Shown here: positions 44,815 through 56,511 of the stretch, one piece after another
Layout of the letters: every line of letters begins with the position of its first letter
Numbering within the stretch: the first letter of the stretch is position 1
NCBI GenBank assembly: GCA_030248195.1
Contig: JASAND010020616.1
Span: forward strand, 1 to 64,000
DNA: 64,000 nucleotides
Reading direction: 5' to 3'
Source: Trissonchulus latispiculum
Taxonomy: Eukaryota > Nematoda > Enoplea > Enoplida > Ironidae
Position numbers and translations under genes: made by a program
The notes under the pieces: model-generated
Databases searched by the model: none
What the model was told of the DNA's origin: nothing
Seen by the model: only the letters and a program-made list of their open reading frames with translations

Positions 44815-45239
44815 ATGTCAAAATTACAAGAAATAGGTAACTTTGCTGACTACAGTCGACTTTTCGACCAAAAACTGGCACTACAACAGCTAAACAAAGG
44901 AAAGTGGGGAATTCCCTCTCGGTGTTGTTGATCGCAAAGGATCCCGAGTTAGCTCGCACAATGGGGTATAAAAATTGGCGAAATATAGATTTGACGCTAG
45001 AAGTTAAAAAAATTCGGCATCGCCGGAAGATTAAACTTCAAACCACATTTGTAATAAAAAAGTCCAACACCAAAATAGTCCAAGGAATTGATTTTTGCTT
45101 AAGAATCGTTGTTTTTTTGTTAAAAACTGCAAAAATCGTCAGAAATTGCGTTGTAGTGTTGCTTAACCCTTTCCTGCATTTTTTAAAAATTTGTAACGAG
45201 GGTGAAAATAGACGTGTTTTAGGTCAATGCACTTTTTAA
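44815..45239 (+). pseudogene. Unidentified short gene, one frameshift
   Basis: Directly after TATAAAG, an ATG opens 30 codons (MSKLQEIGNFADYSRLFDQK) to near 44905. A neighbouring frame then continues (VLLIAKDPELARTMGYKNW, then a Lys/Arg-rich part) to 45239. The composition suggests a real but broken gene, possibly the last gene of the outer Polinton. No family recognised. Confidence 0.35.
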
Positions 45240-45934
45240 ACTTTTTAAACACCCTTACACCTTCCGACACTGTTACTAGAGATGAGCACGGGCCGGATTT
45301 GTTCTGCCCGGCCCGGCCCGCCAAAAAATTCCAAACTTTTACTAAAAACCACCACTCTTACTAGAAAATTGAAAATCAGTCCTTTTATATATCTACCTAC
45401 ATCTACATTAAATTTCGAGGTAAAGTAAGTAATTATAAACCTCGTGCACTGCCTGCCTAACCCCCTATTTATAGGTATTGTACCATTTTGCTTCATAGCA
45501 GGCACCAAGAGATGGCCCAAAAAATCGTGGTAACCATTTCTAACGAAATCATGACAGCATTTACAAATGGCAGGCTTGTAGCAAACGTGTAAAATGACAG
45601 AGAATTACCAAAGAAAAGTAATAAATTTCGGTCGGCCTTGCCCGAAGCTCGCCGCGCTCTTGCAATCGGTCTGGCCCGGACCGTTCCGAAACTTTTCCTC
45701 CTCGACCCGGCTCGTCCCGGTCCGCGGGTCGGACCGACGGTCCTGAGTGAAAGTCTCCATTATGCATGAGGGCTTTGAAGTAACAAAATTTGCGTTAGGG
45801 TTAGCACTTAGCTTCCTGAGTGGCAAACAGGGTGTATATTAAATTTAGAAGTTTACCTTTTCAAGTTTTAAAGACGAGCACGAGACTCAATGCAATTCTT
45901 AAAAATAATGATATTTTGCACCTTCTTGGGGTAC
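45240..45934. other. Spacer with GC-rich GGCCCGG patches
   Basis: AT-rich sequence containing two GC-rich patches (45285-45325 and 45630-45745) made of GGCCCGGCCCG- and CGGTCTGGCCCGG-like words. These resemble the minisatellite at 56810-57245. No gene seen. Confidence 0.45.
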
Positions 45935-45938
45935 TTAA

Positions 45939-46919
45939 GGTGGTGATTCCTTTTGGAGACATCAACTTTGAATCCTTACTACTCATTCATTACTTGGAGT
46001 TAAAAAGTCATGTTTATATCAAAATGGAGCTTAATATTTTCTCTTTCTAATGAATGCAATGAAACTAACTTCAATTTTCGGAAACTATTTTTCTGGATTT
46101 TCGAAGTACTTTAATCTTCCAGATTTTTTGCAGACTAAAGTATATTTTTTGGTGAGGCATTGGCTACATCATTCCATTCTACTATCAAATAGCTGGGGAC
46201 CCTTTTTTAATTATTATGAAACCGCTCTTCGTTGTAAAGAAATTAGCTAAAATGTTTGCGCAACCTGGATTTTGCCTACTTTTCCCAACTTTAGCAAGCG
46301 GCCGCTTTAGCTAGAAAACAGCAATCGGGGCAACTAAAAAAGGGTCCCTGGGTATTTTTGTGCAAAACACGTCTAGTAAGTGGCAACCCTCTATCTTGCA
46401 TAGTAAATGCTGCACAATCGCTGAAAAAAAATTTGGTCATGTTTTTGCAAAAACTACATTTTTTATGATAGCAGCTCACGGGATAGCAGTTGGAAAACTA
46501 TCATGCCTTGGATAATCGGCCTCGGCGAGACCTTCAAATCGGCACCCTTAGTAAACTTTTACGGCTTGCGTAGCTCAAGAAATCGTGGATTATTTGATTT
46601 CTGCAAAAATGAAAACTTTCAACGTCAAAATAAGAACATCGGCTATATCTCACACTAGAAACGAGTTAGAAACTGCTTCCAAAAGCAAAAATGTAGAGAT
46701 CAACGAGATCTTTCGAATGAGTATAGTCATAGCTGTATAGCTGCTGCCAAACGTTCAGAAATTGGCGAAAACCGTCCTGAACGGAAATCTCGAAATTTTG
46801 AAGCGGGCTTGCGCGGAGGGTGTTAGAACACCAAATGAACTTATTTTGGAAAGTTTCATGAAATTTCATCTTGCTTTGAGCCGTTAAGCAACAATATGTG
46901 CCCAAACGGAATCACCACC
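45939..46919. mobile_element. TTAA element, GGTGGTGATTCC subfamily, copy D
   Basis: Flanked by TTAA (45935-45938, 46920-46923). Termini GGTGGTGATTCC and GGAATCACCACC are perfect inverted repeats. About 0.98 kb, non-coding. Its right part matches the truncated copy at 60408. The ends resemble the GGTGCTGGT family, so they probably share a transposase. Confidence 0.8.
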
Positions 46920-46923
46920 TTAA

Positions 46924-47638
46924 GTGTTGTCTGCAATAAATTCGTTTGAATAGTGCCCTTTGGCTGACTACAAGATACCTTAAGCTAAAGCAGAGCTCAT
47001 TTATTACGCTGCGAAAATATTAACATAAGGTTTCTATTTTACTAAGAACACTTTATCGCGGTGAGCTTTGAAGGAGTAGAGATTGTGGTATGAACAAATG
47101 AACAAGTCTGCACAAAATGATTTCGTGAATCCACCGTGATCACCAAGTGACCCAAGTAAAAACTGATGCGAAGTACACAACTGCTGCATCTGCATAAGCT
47201 GCAGTACCGTTTCGATACAAATACAATTTCGATTTGAGCTGCATTTTCTTTAAAAGCGATTAAACGGTGCATTTGATTCTTCCCATTTCTAAATTTGAAT
47301 TTAAGCTCAACGGCGAGATAACGCCAATGTTAGCAGCCAAAAATATACCGAACCTGGGGGGGGTGAACCCTCAAAACCAACCCCAAAAGTTCCGACATGT
47401 GGGAACATGGAATCCCTGGAATGGAATGATTGCGAGCCCAAATTTGAAGAATCAAAAAGTAGCTATATGCGGCCTTGGCCATTACGCGAAACTAGAATTT
47501 AGGTTGATTGTAAAGTTAGCACTCACTTTTATATAAATTTGAATAAAATCAAGGAAATATTCCACACTAGATTAACTTTGATCCATCTTAGACTCACTCA
47601 ACTGAATCACGAAATGAAAATTTATTTTTTTTGTCCAG
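46924..47638. other. Probable intron or spacer before a terminal exon
   Basis: AT-rich, ending in the strong acceptor tract ATTTTTTTTGTCCAG at 47638. No gene seen. Confidence 0.45.
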
Positions 47639-47851
47639 GTGCCCAGCATTTGTCAGGCACTCATTGAGGCCTATGGAATGCTGCCCTCCGCGGTTTGTTA
47701 TGAAAGATGGACAAGAGACGGAGGGGCGAAGATCAAGGACAGAAAACTTGACCCCCAAGCAGTTCTGACGCACGGTTATTTCAATCGCCAACAGGCCATC
47801 TATGTTGTGCCTGCCAACATAGGTCGCCCCCCGCAGATCAACAGCGACTAG
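47639..47851 (+). CDS. Terminal exon of an unidentified host gene
   Basis: Begins directly after a polypyrimidine-CAG acceptor and stays open for 70 codons of ordinary composition and higher GC than its surroundings (VPSICQALIEAYGMLPSAVC, RQQAIYVVPANIGRPPQ) to TAG. No upstream exon was found in the window, and no domain is recognised. AATAA-type motifs near 47995 could be its polyadenylation signal. Confidence 0.55.
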   Translation: MPSICQALIEAYGMLPSAVCYERWTRDGGAKIKDRKLDPQAVLTHGYFNRQQAIYVVPANIGRPPQINSD

Positions 47852-47852
47852 G

Positions 47853-47981
47853 ATGGCGGACGTCTACTACACCCCTCGGAAGGGCAAAAGGGGAAAAAGA
47901 TTGGCTGCAGAAAGGAATCGGAGGTTAGGCCGAGTACTCAGACAGGAAAGTTGGAAAAACAGACTAGGATTATATATCTAA
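47853..47981 (+). CDS. Possible small basic ORF directly after the terminal exon
   Basis: An ATG two bases after the upstream stop opens 42 codons (MADVYYTPRKGKRGKRL, RNRRLGRVLRQ) ending in TAA. Strongly basic. It could be a chance frame in a 3' UTR or a second cistron; no independent support. Confidence 0.25.
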   Translation: MADVYYTPRKGKRGKRLAAERNRRLGRVLRQESWKNRLGLYI

Positions 47982-48253
47982 AAGTTATGGTATAAATAAT
48001 AAACTAGAATTTATCTCTGACTGATACGCAGAAACAAACACAGAGGGACCTTTTTCACTAAAATTTAATTTTTGTTTGCTTACTAAATTGCAGCTTTCTT
48101 GTGTTTTTATGACGTGTTGTGGTAACTAACCAATGTCGATATAAAAAACTATTCATACGATTTACTTTATACAAACTTCAACCAGAAGGCACAAATTAAC
48201 TATGACGCATGCAGTTTCAATGATTCGTCTTTAATAACTCTGTACGTTTCAGT
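47982..48253. other. Intergenic region between converging genes
   Basis: Contains AATAAT/AATAAA-like signals for the plus-strand exon (47994-48002) and, on the minus strand, ATTAAA (48228-48233 complement) for the kinin gene. Nothing else seen. Confidence 0.5.
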
Positions 48254-48754
48254 CTAATTCTGAGACCATGAATAAAACCGCTTCTCTTCCACTGGCTGTG
48301 GCTGCGCTGCTGCATCCATATGAAAGAAGCGTCGCTTCTCTTCTGGCTCCTCCAGCGAAGAGGACCGCTTGCCGTGCCAAGAGTAGAATTTCCCAGCCCG
48401 TTTATCCTCATCTGTTTCCCAGTAAACGGGTTCGGCGGAATCGCTTCTTTTCCCGTGCCAGGAGTAGAACTTGCCTGCCCGCTTGTCAGCCTCAGGGACC
48501 TGCAGATAGATACCCTCGTCGCCGAACTCTTGTTCCCCTGAGGATTCGCCAGACCTCTTTCCCATCCAGGCATAGGCACGATTTCGCTTGAAATCGTCCC
48601 CGCTGCGCTTTCCAGTCCACCCATAGGACTGAAATAGCTTGGAATTTCTGCCTTCCTTTTTGGTTTTGTCCCAGTCATAAAATCGCTTTTCCTGGGCGCA
48701 TATGAGCTGAATACCCACTATTAGTAGAACGATGAAAATTTGGACTGAGTGCAT
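48254..48754 (-). CDS. Kinin-type neuropeptide precursor (FxxWx-amide)
   Basis: ATG at 48754 gives 166 residues. Residues 1-21 are a signal peptide (MHSVQIFIVLLIVGIQLICA, then Q). The rest is cut by KR/R sites into amidated peptides (Gly donor before KR): two copies of AGKFYSWH-amide, NRAYAWM-amide and NSKLFQSYGWT-amide. The stretch FYDWDKTKK follows the signal and FYSWSQN closes the protein without an amide donor; spacer peptides are acidic. Arthropod kinins end FxxWG-amide and the molluscan one FxSWS-amide; here the last residue is H, M or T. Secreted peptide hormone, probably acting on a G-protein-coupled kinin receptor. An 84-base intron (48789-48872) appears to precede this exon. Confidence 0.85.
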   Translation of the reverse strand: MHSVQIFIVLLIVGIQLICAQEKRFYDWDKTKKEGRNSKLFQSYGWTGKRSGDDFKRNRAYAWMGKRSGESSGEQEFGDEGIYLQVPEADKRAGKFYSWHGKRSDSAEPVYWETDEDKRAGKFYSWHGKRSSSLEEPEEKRRFFHMDAAAQPQPVEEKRFYSWSQN

Positions 48755-48872
48755 GTTAGAATTGGGATAATGAATTGCCGAGATCAATCTAAATCAGATA
48801 CAAATAAATATAGTTAACCGTTAGATGTTGATGATTTAGTTTTAAAGCAAACTAAAAAGGTTTTTTGCTTAC

Positions 48873-49032
48873 TGCCACACCCCAGTCGCTTTCGCTTGTT
48901 GGGGTAGTGCCAGATACCGGGTTGGGGCCCAGAAGCGGCACTGAATAATTGCCGCATGCAATTATCCGAGGCATCATCAAGATTACTGCCGGGGCAGAAA
49001 TGACTACGCTGCTTCCACCGCATCGTGTTCAT
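48873..49032 (-). other. Candidate upstream exon of the kinin gene
   Basis: Ends in a donor (GGCA/GTAAGC on the minus strand) 84 bases before the acceptor (GTATCTGATTTAG) of the kinin exon. A frame through it (RSHFCPGSNLDDASDNCMRQ, WHYPNKRKRLGCG) would stop two bases into the kinin exon, so it may be a 5' UTR exon with an upstream reading frame, or part of another gene. The KRKR site and spaced cysteines are peptide-precursor-like but unproven. Confidence 0.4.
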
Positions 49033-50095
49033 CCGTTGGCGCCATCAGATAGGGGTTCTCCCCAAAGGACGGTCAACTCCTTGCAAATCTCTGATAACAT
49101 TAGAAATTATATCCAGAGAGGGTGAAGCACAGCAATTAATATCCTAAATTATTATGTGGCCGTCTTGCCACAGACAAGTTTGAGTTGAACAATTGAAATT
49201 TTAAAGTCTAGATAAAACTATAGTCATGGACCCGTAGGGTCCCAAATGTCGTGTTTGCGGCAGATTGGTGCGCAGATGCATCTGCATCATCATGCACATC
49301 TGATCAGCCTAATGAAGAAGATTACTATTTCCACGTTTCTGTGTTAGTGAAACAAACCTAAATTAGTCATATTTTATGAATTTATATATTTTATGAATTT
49401 ATTGAATGAATTTTATGAATTTATGTTAACCAAATAATAATATATTGGCAAAAGACCCAGGGGACCCCTTTCACTCCTAAGCCAATTTTGTGGTGGTGTC
49501 AAGAAATTTGAAGAATATTTGAACAGTGCAGATTGCTCCACCCTATCATGGAGCAGTATCTGAAGATGACGCAAAGAAGGAAAAGGCAATAAACCAGGAA
49601 TTGCTTGTTTGAGAATTAAATTTTGAAGCCCAGTTCAGCGACTAAGCTCTGTATGGTGAAGTTGCGTCGGCTAGATAAGCCCACGGATTGCCATAAGAAC
49701 AGACAGGAAGAGTAAGGAATGGTTCCAGGAGTCCGAAAACGCTTCAACGACGATGTAAGGAAATGGATTCAAGACAGCTAGCTGGAAGAACATGCCACGG
49801 ACATATGCAACCGGTCATGGATTACCGTGAGTTGAATACTCATTATACCAAGTTACCCAGAAAAAGTGAAAAGGTAAAGGAGAAGTCTCTCACCCTTGCG
49901 CCTACTCACTCATCCCGGTTTCATTGCTCTTGAGCCAGCAGTGGCACCTCGAAATATGACTGCAAACGTGGAGGAGGGGCAAGCTCCTCAAGACAAATGC
50001 CATACACAGTCTCCTGTTACCTTCCCACATATGTTGTACCCATATACCAGCTGGGTAGGCTAGCTCTCGGCGAACCGATATGGGCTTAGTTCATT
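49033..50095. other. Spacer upstream of the kinin gene, no gene seen
   Basis: About 1.06 kb. Includes repeated TTTATGAATTTAT phrases at 49370-49425. No supported frame. Confidence 0.5.
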
Positions 50096-50762
50096 CAAGA
50101 GTACATAACAGAATAAGAGTATGAAACTCTTACGCTAATATGTACTAAACATGCTGGACATGCTCGGGTCGCTAACTCGGGACCCCCCCCCCCCCGAAAG
50201 TCTCGGGGGGGGTCCCACCCTACACTAATTACATGCTTTCATATAAGTGTGTGTCTGCTCGCTGATTCGCTAATTTGCTTAGGCTTACGATAGGCAATTT
50301 ATTAGTTATTTTAATTAATTAATTATAACTTTAATCAGGTTAATGCAATTAAAAAACTAATTCGACAACTTTGTAGCATTTTTTCTGCTCTTTCCAACGA
50401 TATAAAAATTGTTGCAGACTACATTCCTACGAATTTTTGTTTTGTGCAACAATTTTTATATCGTTGGAAAGAGCAGAAAAATGCTACAAAGTTGTCGAAT
50501 TAGTTTTTTAATTGCATTAACCTGATTAAAGTTATAATTAATTAATTAAAATAACTAATAAATTGCCTATCGTAAGCCTAAGCTAATTAGCGAATCAGCG
50601 AGCAGACACACACTTATATGAAAGCATGTAATTAGTGTAGGGTGGGACCCCCCCCCGAGACTTTCGGAGGGGGGGTCCCGAGTTAGCGACCCGAGCATGT
50701 CCAGCATGTTTAGTACATAGTAGCGTAAGAGTTTCATACTCTTATTCTATTATGTACTCTTG
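50096..50762. mobile_element. MITE, CAAGAGTACATAA family, copy 2 (full palindrome)
   Basis: 667 bp, almost entirely two inverted arms of about 320 bases around a short loop near 50420-50440. Tips are CAAGAGTACATAA and TTATGTACTCTTG. Flanks are GTTCATT (50089-50095) and GTTCCTT (50763-50769), a 7-bp duplication with one mismatch. C-run/G-run pairs are at 50185-50215 and 50645-50680. Confidence 0.85.
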
Positions 50763-50798
50763 GTTCCTTACTCAAGGGGATTTAAGAAAGCTTTGTGG

Positions 50799-50872
50799 CT
50801 GGTGGAACTCGACCTAGCGACTATCCGATCAGTGTCGGGTGCCCTATACCACTCGGCTTCACGGACTAGTTA
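50799..50872 (-). repeat. tRNA-like segment, possible SINE head
   Basis: The minus strand reads AGCCGAGTGGTATAGGGC, a good tRNA D-arm/A-box, followed 30 bases later by AGGTCGAGTTCC, close to a B-box. D-stem pairing (GCC/GGC) is present, but the T- and acceptor stems do not pair well. It is therefore more likely a tRNA-derived repeat or tRNA pseudogene than a working tRNA. Confidence 0.3.
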
Positions 50873-50913
50873 CCCCAGAAACGCATGTGAGGCTTGCCCC
50901 GAAAAGCTGAGAT

Positions 50914-51103
50914 CATGGAGAGCGAAGGGGACTCAGGTGTAAACGTCGACCTATCTGGAAATGGATCAGAAGCGAAAGAGGCGGAACAACTGGATAGCGC
51001 CACAGCCTTGGGTTGGCTCTTTCGATTTATGAAGATCATGAAGGTTAATACCGGGAAAAAGCCACATTTGCTGGGTGGCATCGCGTATCCTGCAAGGCAG
51101 TAG
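50914..51103 (+). CDS. Possible small ORF or exon, unidentified
   Basis: ATG 50914 opens 62 codons with ordinary amino-acid composition (MESEGDSGVNVDLSGNGSEA, then LGWLFRFMKIMKVN) to TAG. No splice or promoter evidence and no domain; could be chance. Confidence 0.25.
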
Positions 51104-54100
51104 TTGAATGGAAAACGCTGTACAATGCAAAACCTATAAGGTTGAAGAAATCCTACATGGAAACTTAACGCAGACCTTTTTGGAGAGCGCGGACTTCCTA
51201 CGGACCTGTTTTCTATCTATTCTACCATGCACCGTTTCCACGATGGAATAACCTGGGATCAGTCACCTCAAAAAGGGAAAAGATTTAGCTCACTCAACAC
51301 AATCAATTTTAACCTTAATCTAATCATTACAGTGGCAGTTTTATTCAAACGTAAGGTTTTTGCAAATTTTTGAAGCAACTAATTTTATACTAAAGCAGAT
51401 GGTAGTACAAATATTTGTATTAAAAGCTGATGACTATTCATAATATGTAAAGACTAGACTAAAATATTATGTGAAGCATTTGCATTGCACAGGTCCCTGC
51501 AGTATTATTATGTATTACTTAGTATTATTAAGTAATGGGTCTGGCACTGCCCTTCATAGCAAAAGCAAGAGATGTGCGGTACTGAGGGAAAAGTGAGCAT
51601 TATCACCAGACATGTGCAGGAGGGGAAATTCTGGGGGGGGGGGTGAGCCGGCGGTCAATGGGCGCCGAAAAAGAGAATTTTTCCGGATTTTTGCCCAAAC
51701 CCCCCAGAATTTTCAAAACTGCCGGGTCATCGGGTCAGTAAATAGTAACCTGATTTCATGTCTGCACCAAACAAAAGCTATTTATCCTTTGCCAGTCGTT
51801 TCATAATAAAAACAGAAAACTGTAGGTCCTGTTTTCATAGTTCAAAAACGGTAGATTTTCCAAAATTGTCTGACTTTAATTTTGCAGATAGCTGTACTGT
51901 TGAATATGTTATTAGCATGTCTGCAACATTGTGGAGGAAATATGTAAAAAGGAATGGAATCGGAGATGGTCGAAAAATCGACAAAATGCGACCCCAGCTG
52001 TGTAAGGACGTCAGGATCACCCTTTACAGATACTCAACGCAATTCCAACTAAAAGCAGTTTTGGGCTCATCACGTTCCTCCTGACTTATCAAAACAACCT
52101 CCAAAGCATTTATCATATACTGTATACCATAAATATGAAGCAAAGCCAAATGATTCTATGGTAAACCCCAAGTTTAAATAAATGGTACACTTACCTAATG
52201 AACAAAATAAAAGTAGTCGGCAAAGAGTCGTATGGGGTCGTCTACCTGCGTATGAAATCAGCTTTAGAGAGAGCGAGCCAGAGAGCAATAAAGGTGATCT
52301 CGGGTTGTCAAGGCTATACATCAGCCGTATCATAAACTGGAATTACAATAGGATTACACGGGTCTCCCTCTTCATTTCATCCCTAGTAACCAAAGGATCA
52401 GTGAACAATGATGATACCCAATAATGCGATTTGCTCATATTAATAAGTGAACCAAGTCCTACGTGTCAGTACAATTCCTGCCTACTCATCAACAATGCAA
52501 GCTAGGTTTGCGCTGGTGCATTAAGCCTAAGCCTACGTAGTCGTTATCAAGCATAAATAGTTGGCTTTAGTGGCTACGAAAAGAGGCAGTACGGAGGGGA
52601 ATTGGCAATCTGCTATTCAGACTCGATAATGTCGAGATAAATGTAGCTAATAGCTAATGTAGAATGCTAATATAAACGGTGATTGTAGTAACTGAGCAGC
52701 GTAATTAAGAGGATGACGACTGACGAAAGTACCTACAGGAAGAGGAGATTCGTTCTATCATTAGTCGGTCTTTGATCTGTAGCTACTCTCCTGTATAAAA
52801 GTGTTCAGCATTTCAGAAGTATAACCAAAATATAATCATCTTGGGTTTGAATTGTTTTTGTTTAACCAACCACTAGTTGGTATAATACTAATAGGTAGAA
52901 TGCTTAGTTGAAGTGTGGATGAAGACTACATTTAGCACATTCCGTGAGATTCGTACCTGGGAAACCCCAACCCAATAACTCTAAATTGCAAAACATGGTA
53001 AGATATTACCCTGAGCAGCTTGTGAACTGTCGCAAGCAAATATTCCGCAAAAATGGGACCAGTCAGTTTTGCTCCAGCAGTTTAGCAATGGAAAGCACAT
53101 ATAGTGGAATCACAACCATCCAACGGCAAGTTTCAAAAGGAAATTTTATAGTTTCTTGCCTTATCTCGTGAGTGGTTCTACGATCTCTCTTTCGAAGGTG
53201 ACATCTCTCCAGTTGGCTTTGAAGTTATGATTTTACACCACCACTCGGCTGCTGGTCTCAGACACAGTTGTCAGGAAATGAGAAAACTACTATCAACCAG
53301 AAAAAAGAGGAGTTGGCGATTGTTTTTTGCAGTTAAACGTTTCACAGTGCCTGTTGGTTAGACGATGCGATGCGTTGCCGAATACAGATGTTACCGATCG
53401 GAAAATAGTTCAGACAATTGTCATACGGGAAACTTGGATCACAGTTTTTCTGAAAGATTGAAAAAAAGGAACAAAAAAGTTAAATTGCCTAAACAGGAAA
53501 AATCAGACAAAGTAGAAAGCACTTTTCACACTTTTCATCACTTTTTCTTAGTTGAAAGTTTTTGGTTTCGGGAACTGCAGAGAATTATCATATGTTATAT
53601 AAGTTCTACTGACGGGTTGAATCAAAATTGCAATTCTGAATTGTCTTTCGAGGTTTCCCTTTCCAATTCAAGTGCAGAACTGATAAAAAATTCAATTGTT
53701 TCAGTAATTGTACACTTATTGTCAACACAGGAGAATCGGAATGTCAACTAATTACGTATAATAGATACTGTTGCTGAAATTACAAATTCGACATCCAACT
53801 TTATTTTTTCAGAAGCAATTTTTTCTCATTTTGAATTTCCTTATGTTCCTTATTTTCGATTTTTCCTTATTCAGTGACTCCAGAGCATAGTCATGGCCAT
53901 TTTTGCGAAATCAAGCTTAGATGTACGATGCCACACATACGAACACAGGAACAAAGGATTTGGTGCTTGCTGTCATTTTGGTACATTCTGTCAATCGAAA
54001 AATCTTGCGGATATATAAAAAAATTAATATCGTCTTGACGGATATTGAAAATCACACGTTATGGGGTCACTATAGCGTTATTTTACAGAAGTGCAGCCAA

Positions 54101-54299
54101 GCCTTTTAGCATGCACCGTCAGCCAATATCTTTATTCAATGCCTGCATAGCACAAAGAAATGAATTTTGCTTTGAAAAAGACCACCCTGAAAGAATTATC
54201 AAGAAATAGCTATTGTTTGATAACTTGAAACAATTTAATTCTGCAACATAAAAGGAAAATAACCGCTTGCTGAGCCACTTGTTTCGAAGATTGGTATCA
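51104..54299. other. Long AT-rich spacer, no supported gene
   Basis: About 3.2 kb. Frames near 51758, 52182, 52944 and 53365 are short and show no conserved motif or splice support. A G10 run lies at 51632-51642. Nothing else seen. Confidence 0.5.
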
Positions 54300-54440
54300 A
54301 TGCTTGCTTCACTCATTACCACTGCGATTGCGTGTCTTCTCTGCGTAGAGGACAGCAATGGTCTCGTGAGGTCTCCAACCACTATGAATGAGGAAATATT
54401 GAAGGGAAACACAAACGATCCAGAATTGGCACGTACCATA
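54300..54440 (+). CDS. Signal-peptide exon, secreted protein (possibly astacin exon 1)
   Basis: ATG 54300 with a hydrophobic signal (MLASLITTAIACLLCVE), then ...DPELARTI, ending at the strong donor ATA/GTAAGTTC in phase 0. The next exon (54881) begins in phase 0. It is on the same strand as, and 1.9 kb upstream of, the first recognised astacin exon, so it may supply the signal peptide and propeptide of that enzyme; that link is inferred. Confidence 0.55.
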
Positions 54441-54880
54441 GTAAGTTCAACGGCGTTTTAGCTTTACTACAGTACGTAGTAACAAGGGTTATACCCGGGC
54501 CGTGTAGCGGGCTTCGGACCCTGGGCAGGGCCCGGGCCGGTAATGTGTAATGAAGCAGTTTATGCCGTTTTTGATCCATAACTCAATAAAGTTAATGAGA
54601 AGTAAATTTGCTTGAGCAACAAAAATAAAAGGTTCAAATTTGACTACAAAATTTAGATAATCATGTTATTCCTTCAAGACTTAATACAAAGTAATGTGGC
54701 ACGTAGTCATGCAACTCCAAGGTAGCGCATGAAGCACTCATCTCTTCTTGGACTGAAAGTCCAGTTGACCTAAGGCAAACATTCTTCCTGGTTACCACGC
54801 TGGAATCAGGTGTATCAGAAGACAAGCAACCATGTCATATCATCATTGCACATGTGTAATTTATTGTTTTACATTTTTAG

Positions 54881-55018
54881 AGTGATTGCAGGAAAGGAAA
54901 ATGCCAAATGACTGAAGAACAGAAAGCAGATTTCAACAAACGCTGTATAGGCCAAAAAGTGGGTGGCAGAACTGCGATAAACTTTCTGCTGATCAGTTTT
55001 TGCTTTTTTTCGATATAA
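54881..55018 (+). CDS. Second exon of secreted protein, Cys-containing
   Basis: After the acceptor TTTTACATTTTTAG, phase 0 reading gives SDCRKGKCQMTEEQKADFNK, then RCIGQKVGG and a hydrophobic end to TAA at 55016. The hydrophobic end looks like intron read-through. A donor at AAA/GTGGGT (phase 0) would instead join it to the astacin exon at 56363, also phase 0. With the first exon alone it would encode a 92-residue secreted protein. Confidence 0.45.
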   Translation, partial: SDCRKGKCQMTEEQKADFNKRCIGQKVGGRTAINFLLISFCFFSI

Positions 55019-56362
55019 CGCTATATAGCGCTGTAGTTCGATCACGCTATTTTGAGTCAACCGTCTGAAGGTGATTTTGGACTGGAAATGGCTGTGGGTT
55101 TGCCCCAAAAACGTATATAGCGGATTGAACTTTTTTGAAGAACCTTGACAATCTTTGACGAAAGAACCTTGAATTTACACGCCTGTTTTGTCGATAGTCA
55201 ATATTCAAAATATTCAAAGCGACACATGGAAACCCCTTTTCCATCTATTGGCCCCATTTCAGAAACCCGAATCATCCATCATCCCTAATGACCATATCGG
55301 GTTTATTAATTCCATCTTGACCGAATCTTCCCTGCTTCTTCTGATTTTATTGTGTTTTACAAGCAACTGAATTTTGATTTGGGAATAAAATTTAATATAA
55401 TTCCGGAAATCCGCCTTGCATTAGCGTTCTTCTTTCTTTTTTCCAAAACTTAGTCTCCTACTGTAAAACGTGTCTACTAAGTAACAGTAATCAAAGATTA
55501 TAACTGTTATAGAGAGATATCTTTGTGAGATGGACTATGCCTATTCACTACCAGTTTGCACCGAACATTCGTAAGTGCTAGAACGTGCAGAAGAGAGGAG
55601 AAACGTGCAGAAAACGTGCAGAATAGCAAGTTTTAGGACCAATTTGAGCGTTGACTGCGATAGCGGCGCTTTGATTAGTCTCGGTTTCTTCCAAAAATAA
55701 GCGGTGAAACTGCGGTTAATCGCGCGGAAACCGCTGGAAAAATAAGGTATGGGGCAGCGAATAGTTGCTACCGTGCCCATCTCTGAATTATTAATCATCA
55801 GCGGTAGCAGCTGTTTAGCTAAGTTGTCGTTTTGATATTTTTGCTTATTTCATTGAACAGCATGACATGATTAAGAGCAGAGTTAGAATCAATACATAGA
55901 TATTTTTGCAAGGCTCATTGAATGATTTCTGCATTGATTTTTTGAACGTAATGAAATTTTCTTCTTTGAGTCCAAAATTTCGCTATGGACTGTTTACGGA
56001 AGTTTATTATTTTCTCAAATAAAGGAGGTATATCAAGCGTCATGAAGAACCATTATGATTACTCATTGCCCATGGGGAATTCCCAACAAAATCCCCATCG
56101 TGTGAAAGCAGCTTAAAGTGGTGTCCATCCTTGATCTCTGTTTAGTTTGTTTGGATCGGTTCTGTAGGTAGGCAAGGAACGCGCGACAAATTTGAAATAC
56201 TGAATTAATAGTTTTCTGAGAAAGACACTGTGAAGCAGAGTTTGCGAGTTAGCAGAGTTGTGAAGCAAAGCATTTTGCGTAAATGTTTGAGTCATAAGTT
56301 ATAGTTTCACTCAGATTAGCCAGCTCGGTTCCACACATGGACCCTGAGGCACTTATTTGCAG
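55019..56362. other. Intron/spacer, one hAT-like terminus
   Basis: No exon recognised. On the minus strand at 55745-55790 the sequence CAGAGATGGGCACGGTAGC resembles the end of a hAT-type element. The opposite end was not identified. The region ends at the acceptor GCACTTATTTGCAG. Confidence 0.35.
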
Positions 56363-56429
56363 TTCGACTGGAACAACATCTCCCTACATGGAAGTCTCCA
56401 GTTTAGCAATACATTGTCTACGAATGGCA
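56363..56429 (+). CDS. Astacin gene exon (N-terminal region)
   Basis: Acceptor ACTTATTTGCAG and donor GGCA/GTAAGA bound 22 codons plus one base (FDWNNISLHGSLQFSNTLST). The end phase (1) matches the next exon after an 82-base intron. It would lie at the propeptide/catalytic-domain boundary of the enzyme. Confidence 0.55.
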
Positions 56430-56511
56430 GTAAGACATTCACCTCAAATGTTACATTATTGCTGAATAGTTGCTAGAAAAGAGGTTTGAAGATAGCTTCG
56501 TCGTGTTTCAG

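Noticed and set aside
50799..50872. Functional tRNA gene
   Set aside because: A-box and D-stem are good, but the T-arm and acceptor stem do not pair; kept only as a tRNA-like repeat.
53365..53751. 128-codon plus-strand frame
   Set aside because: AT-rich sequence, no conserved motif, no splice or promoter support.
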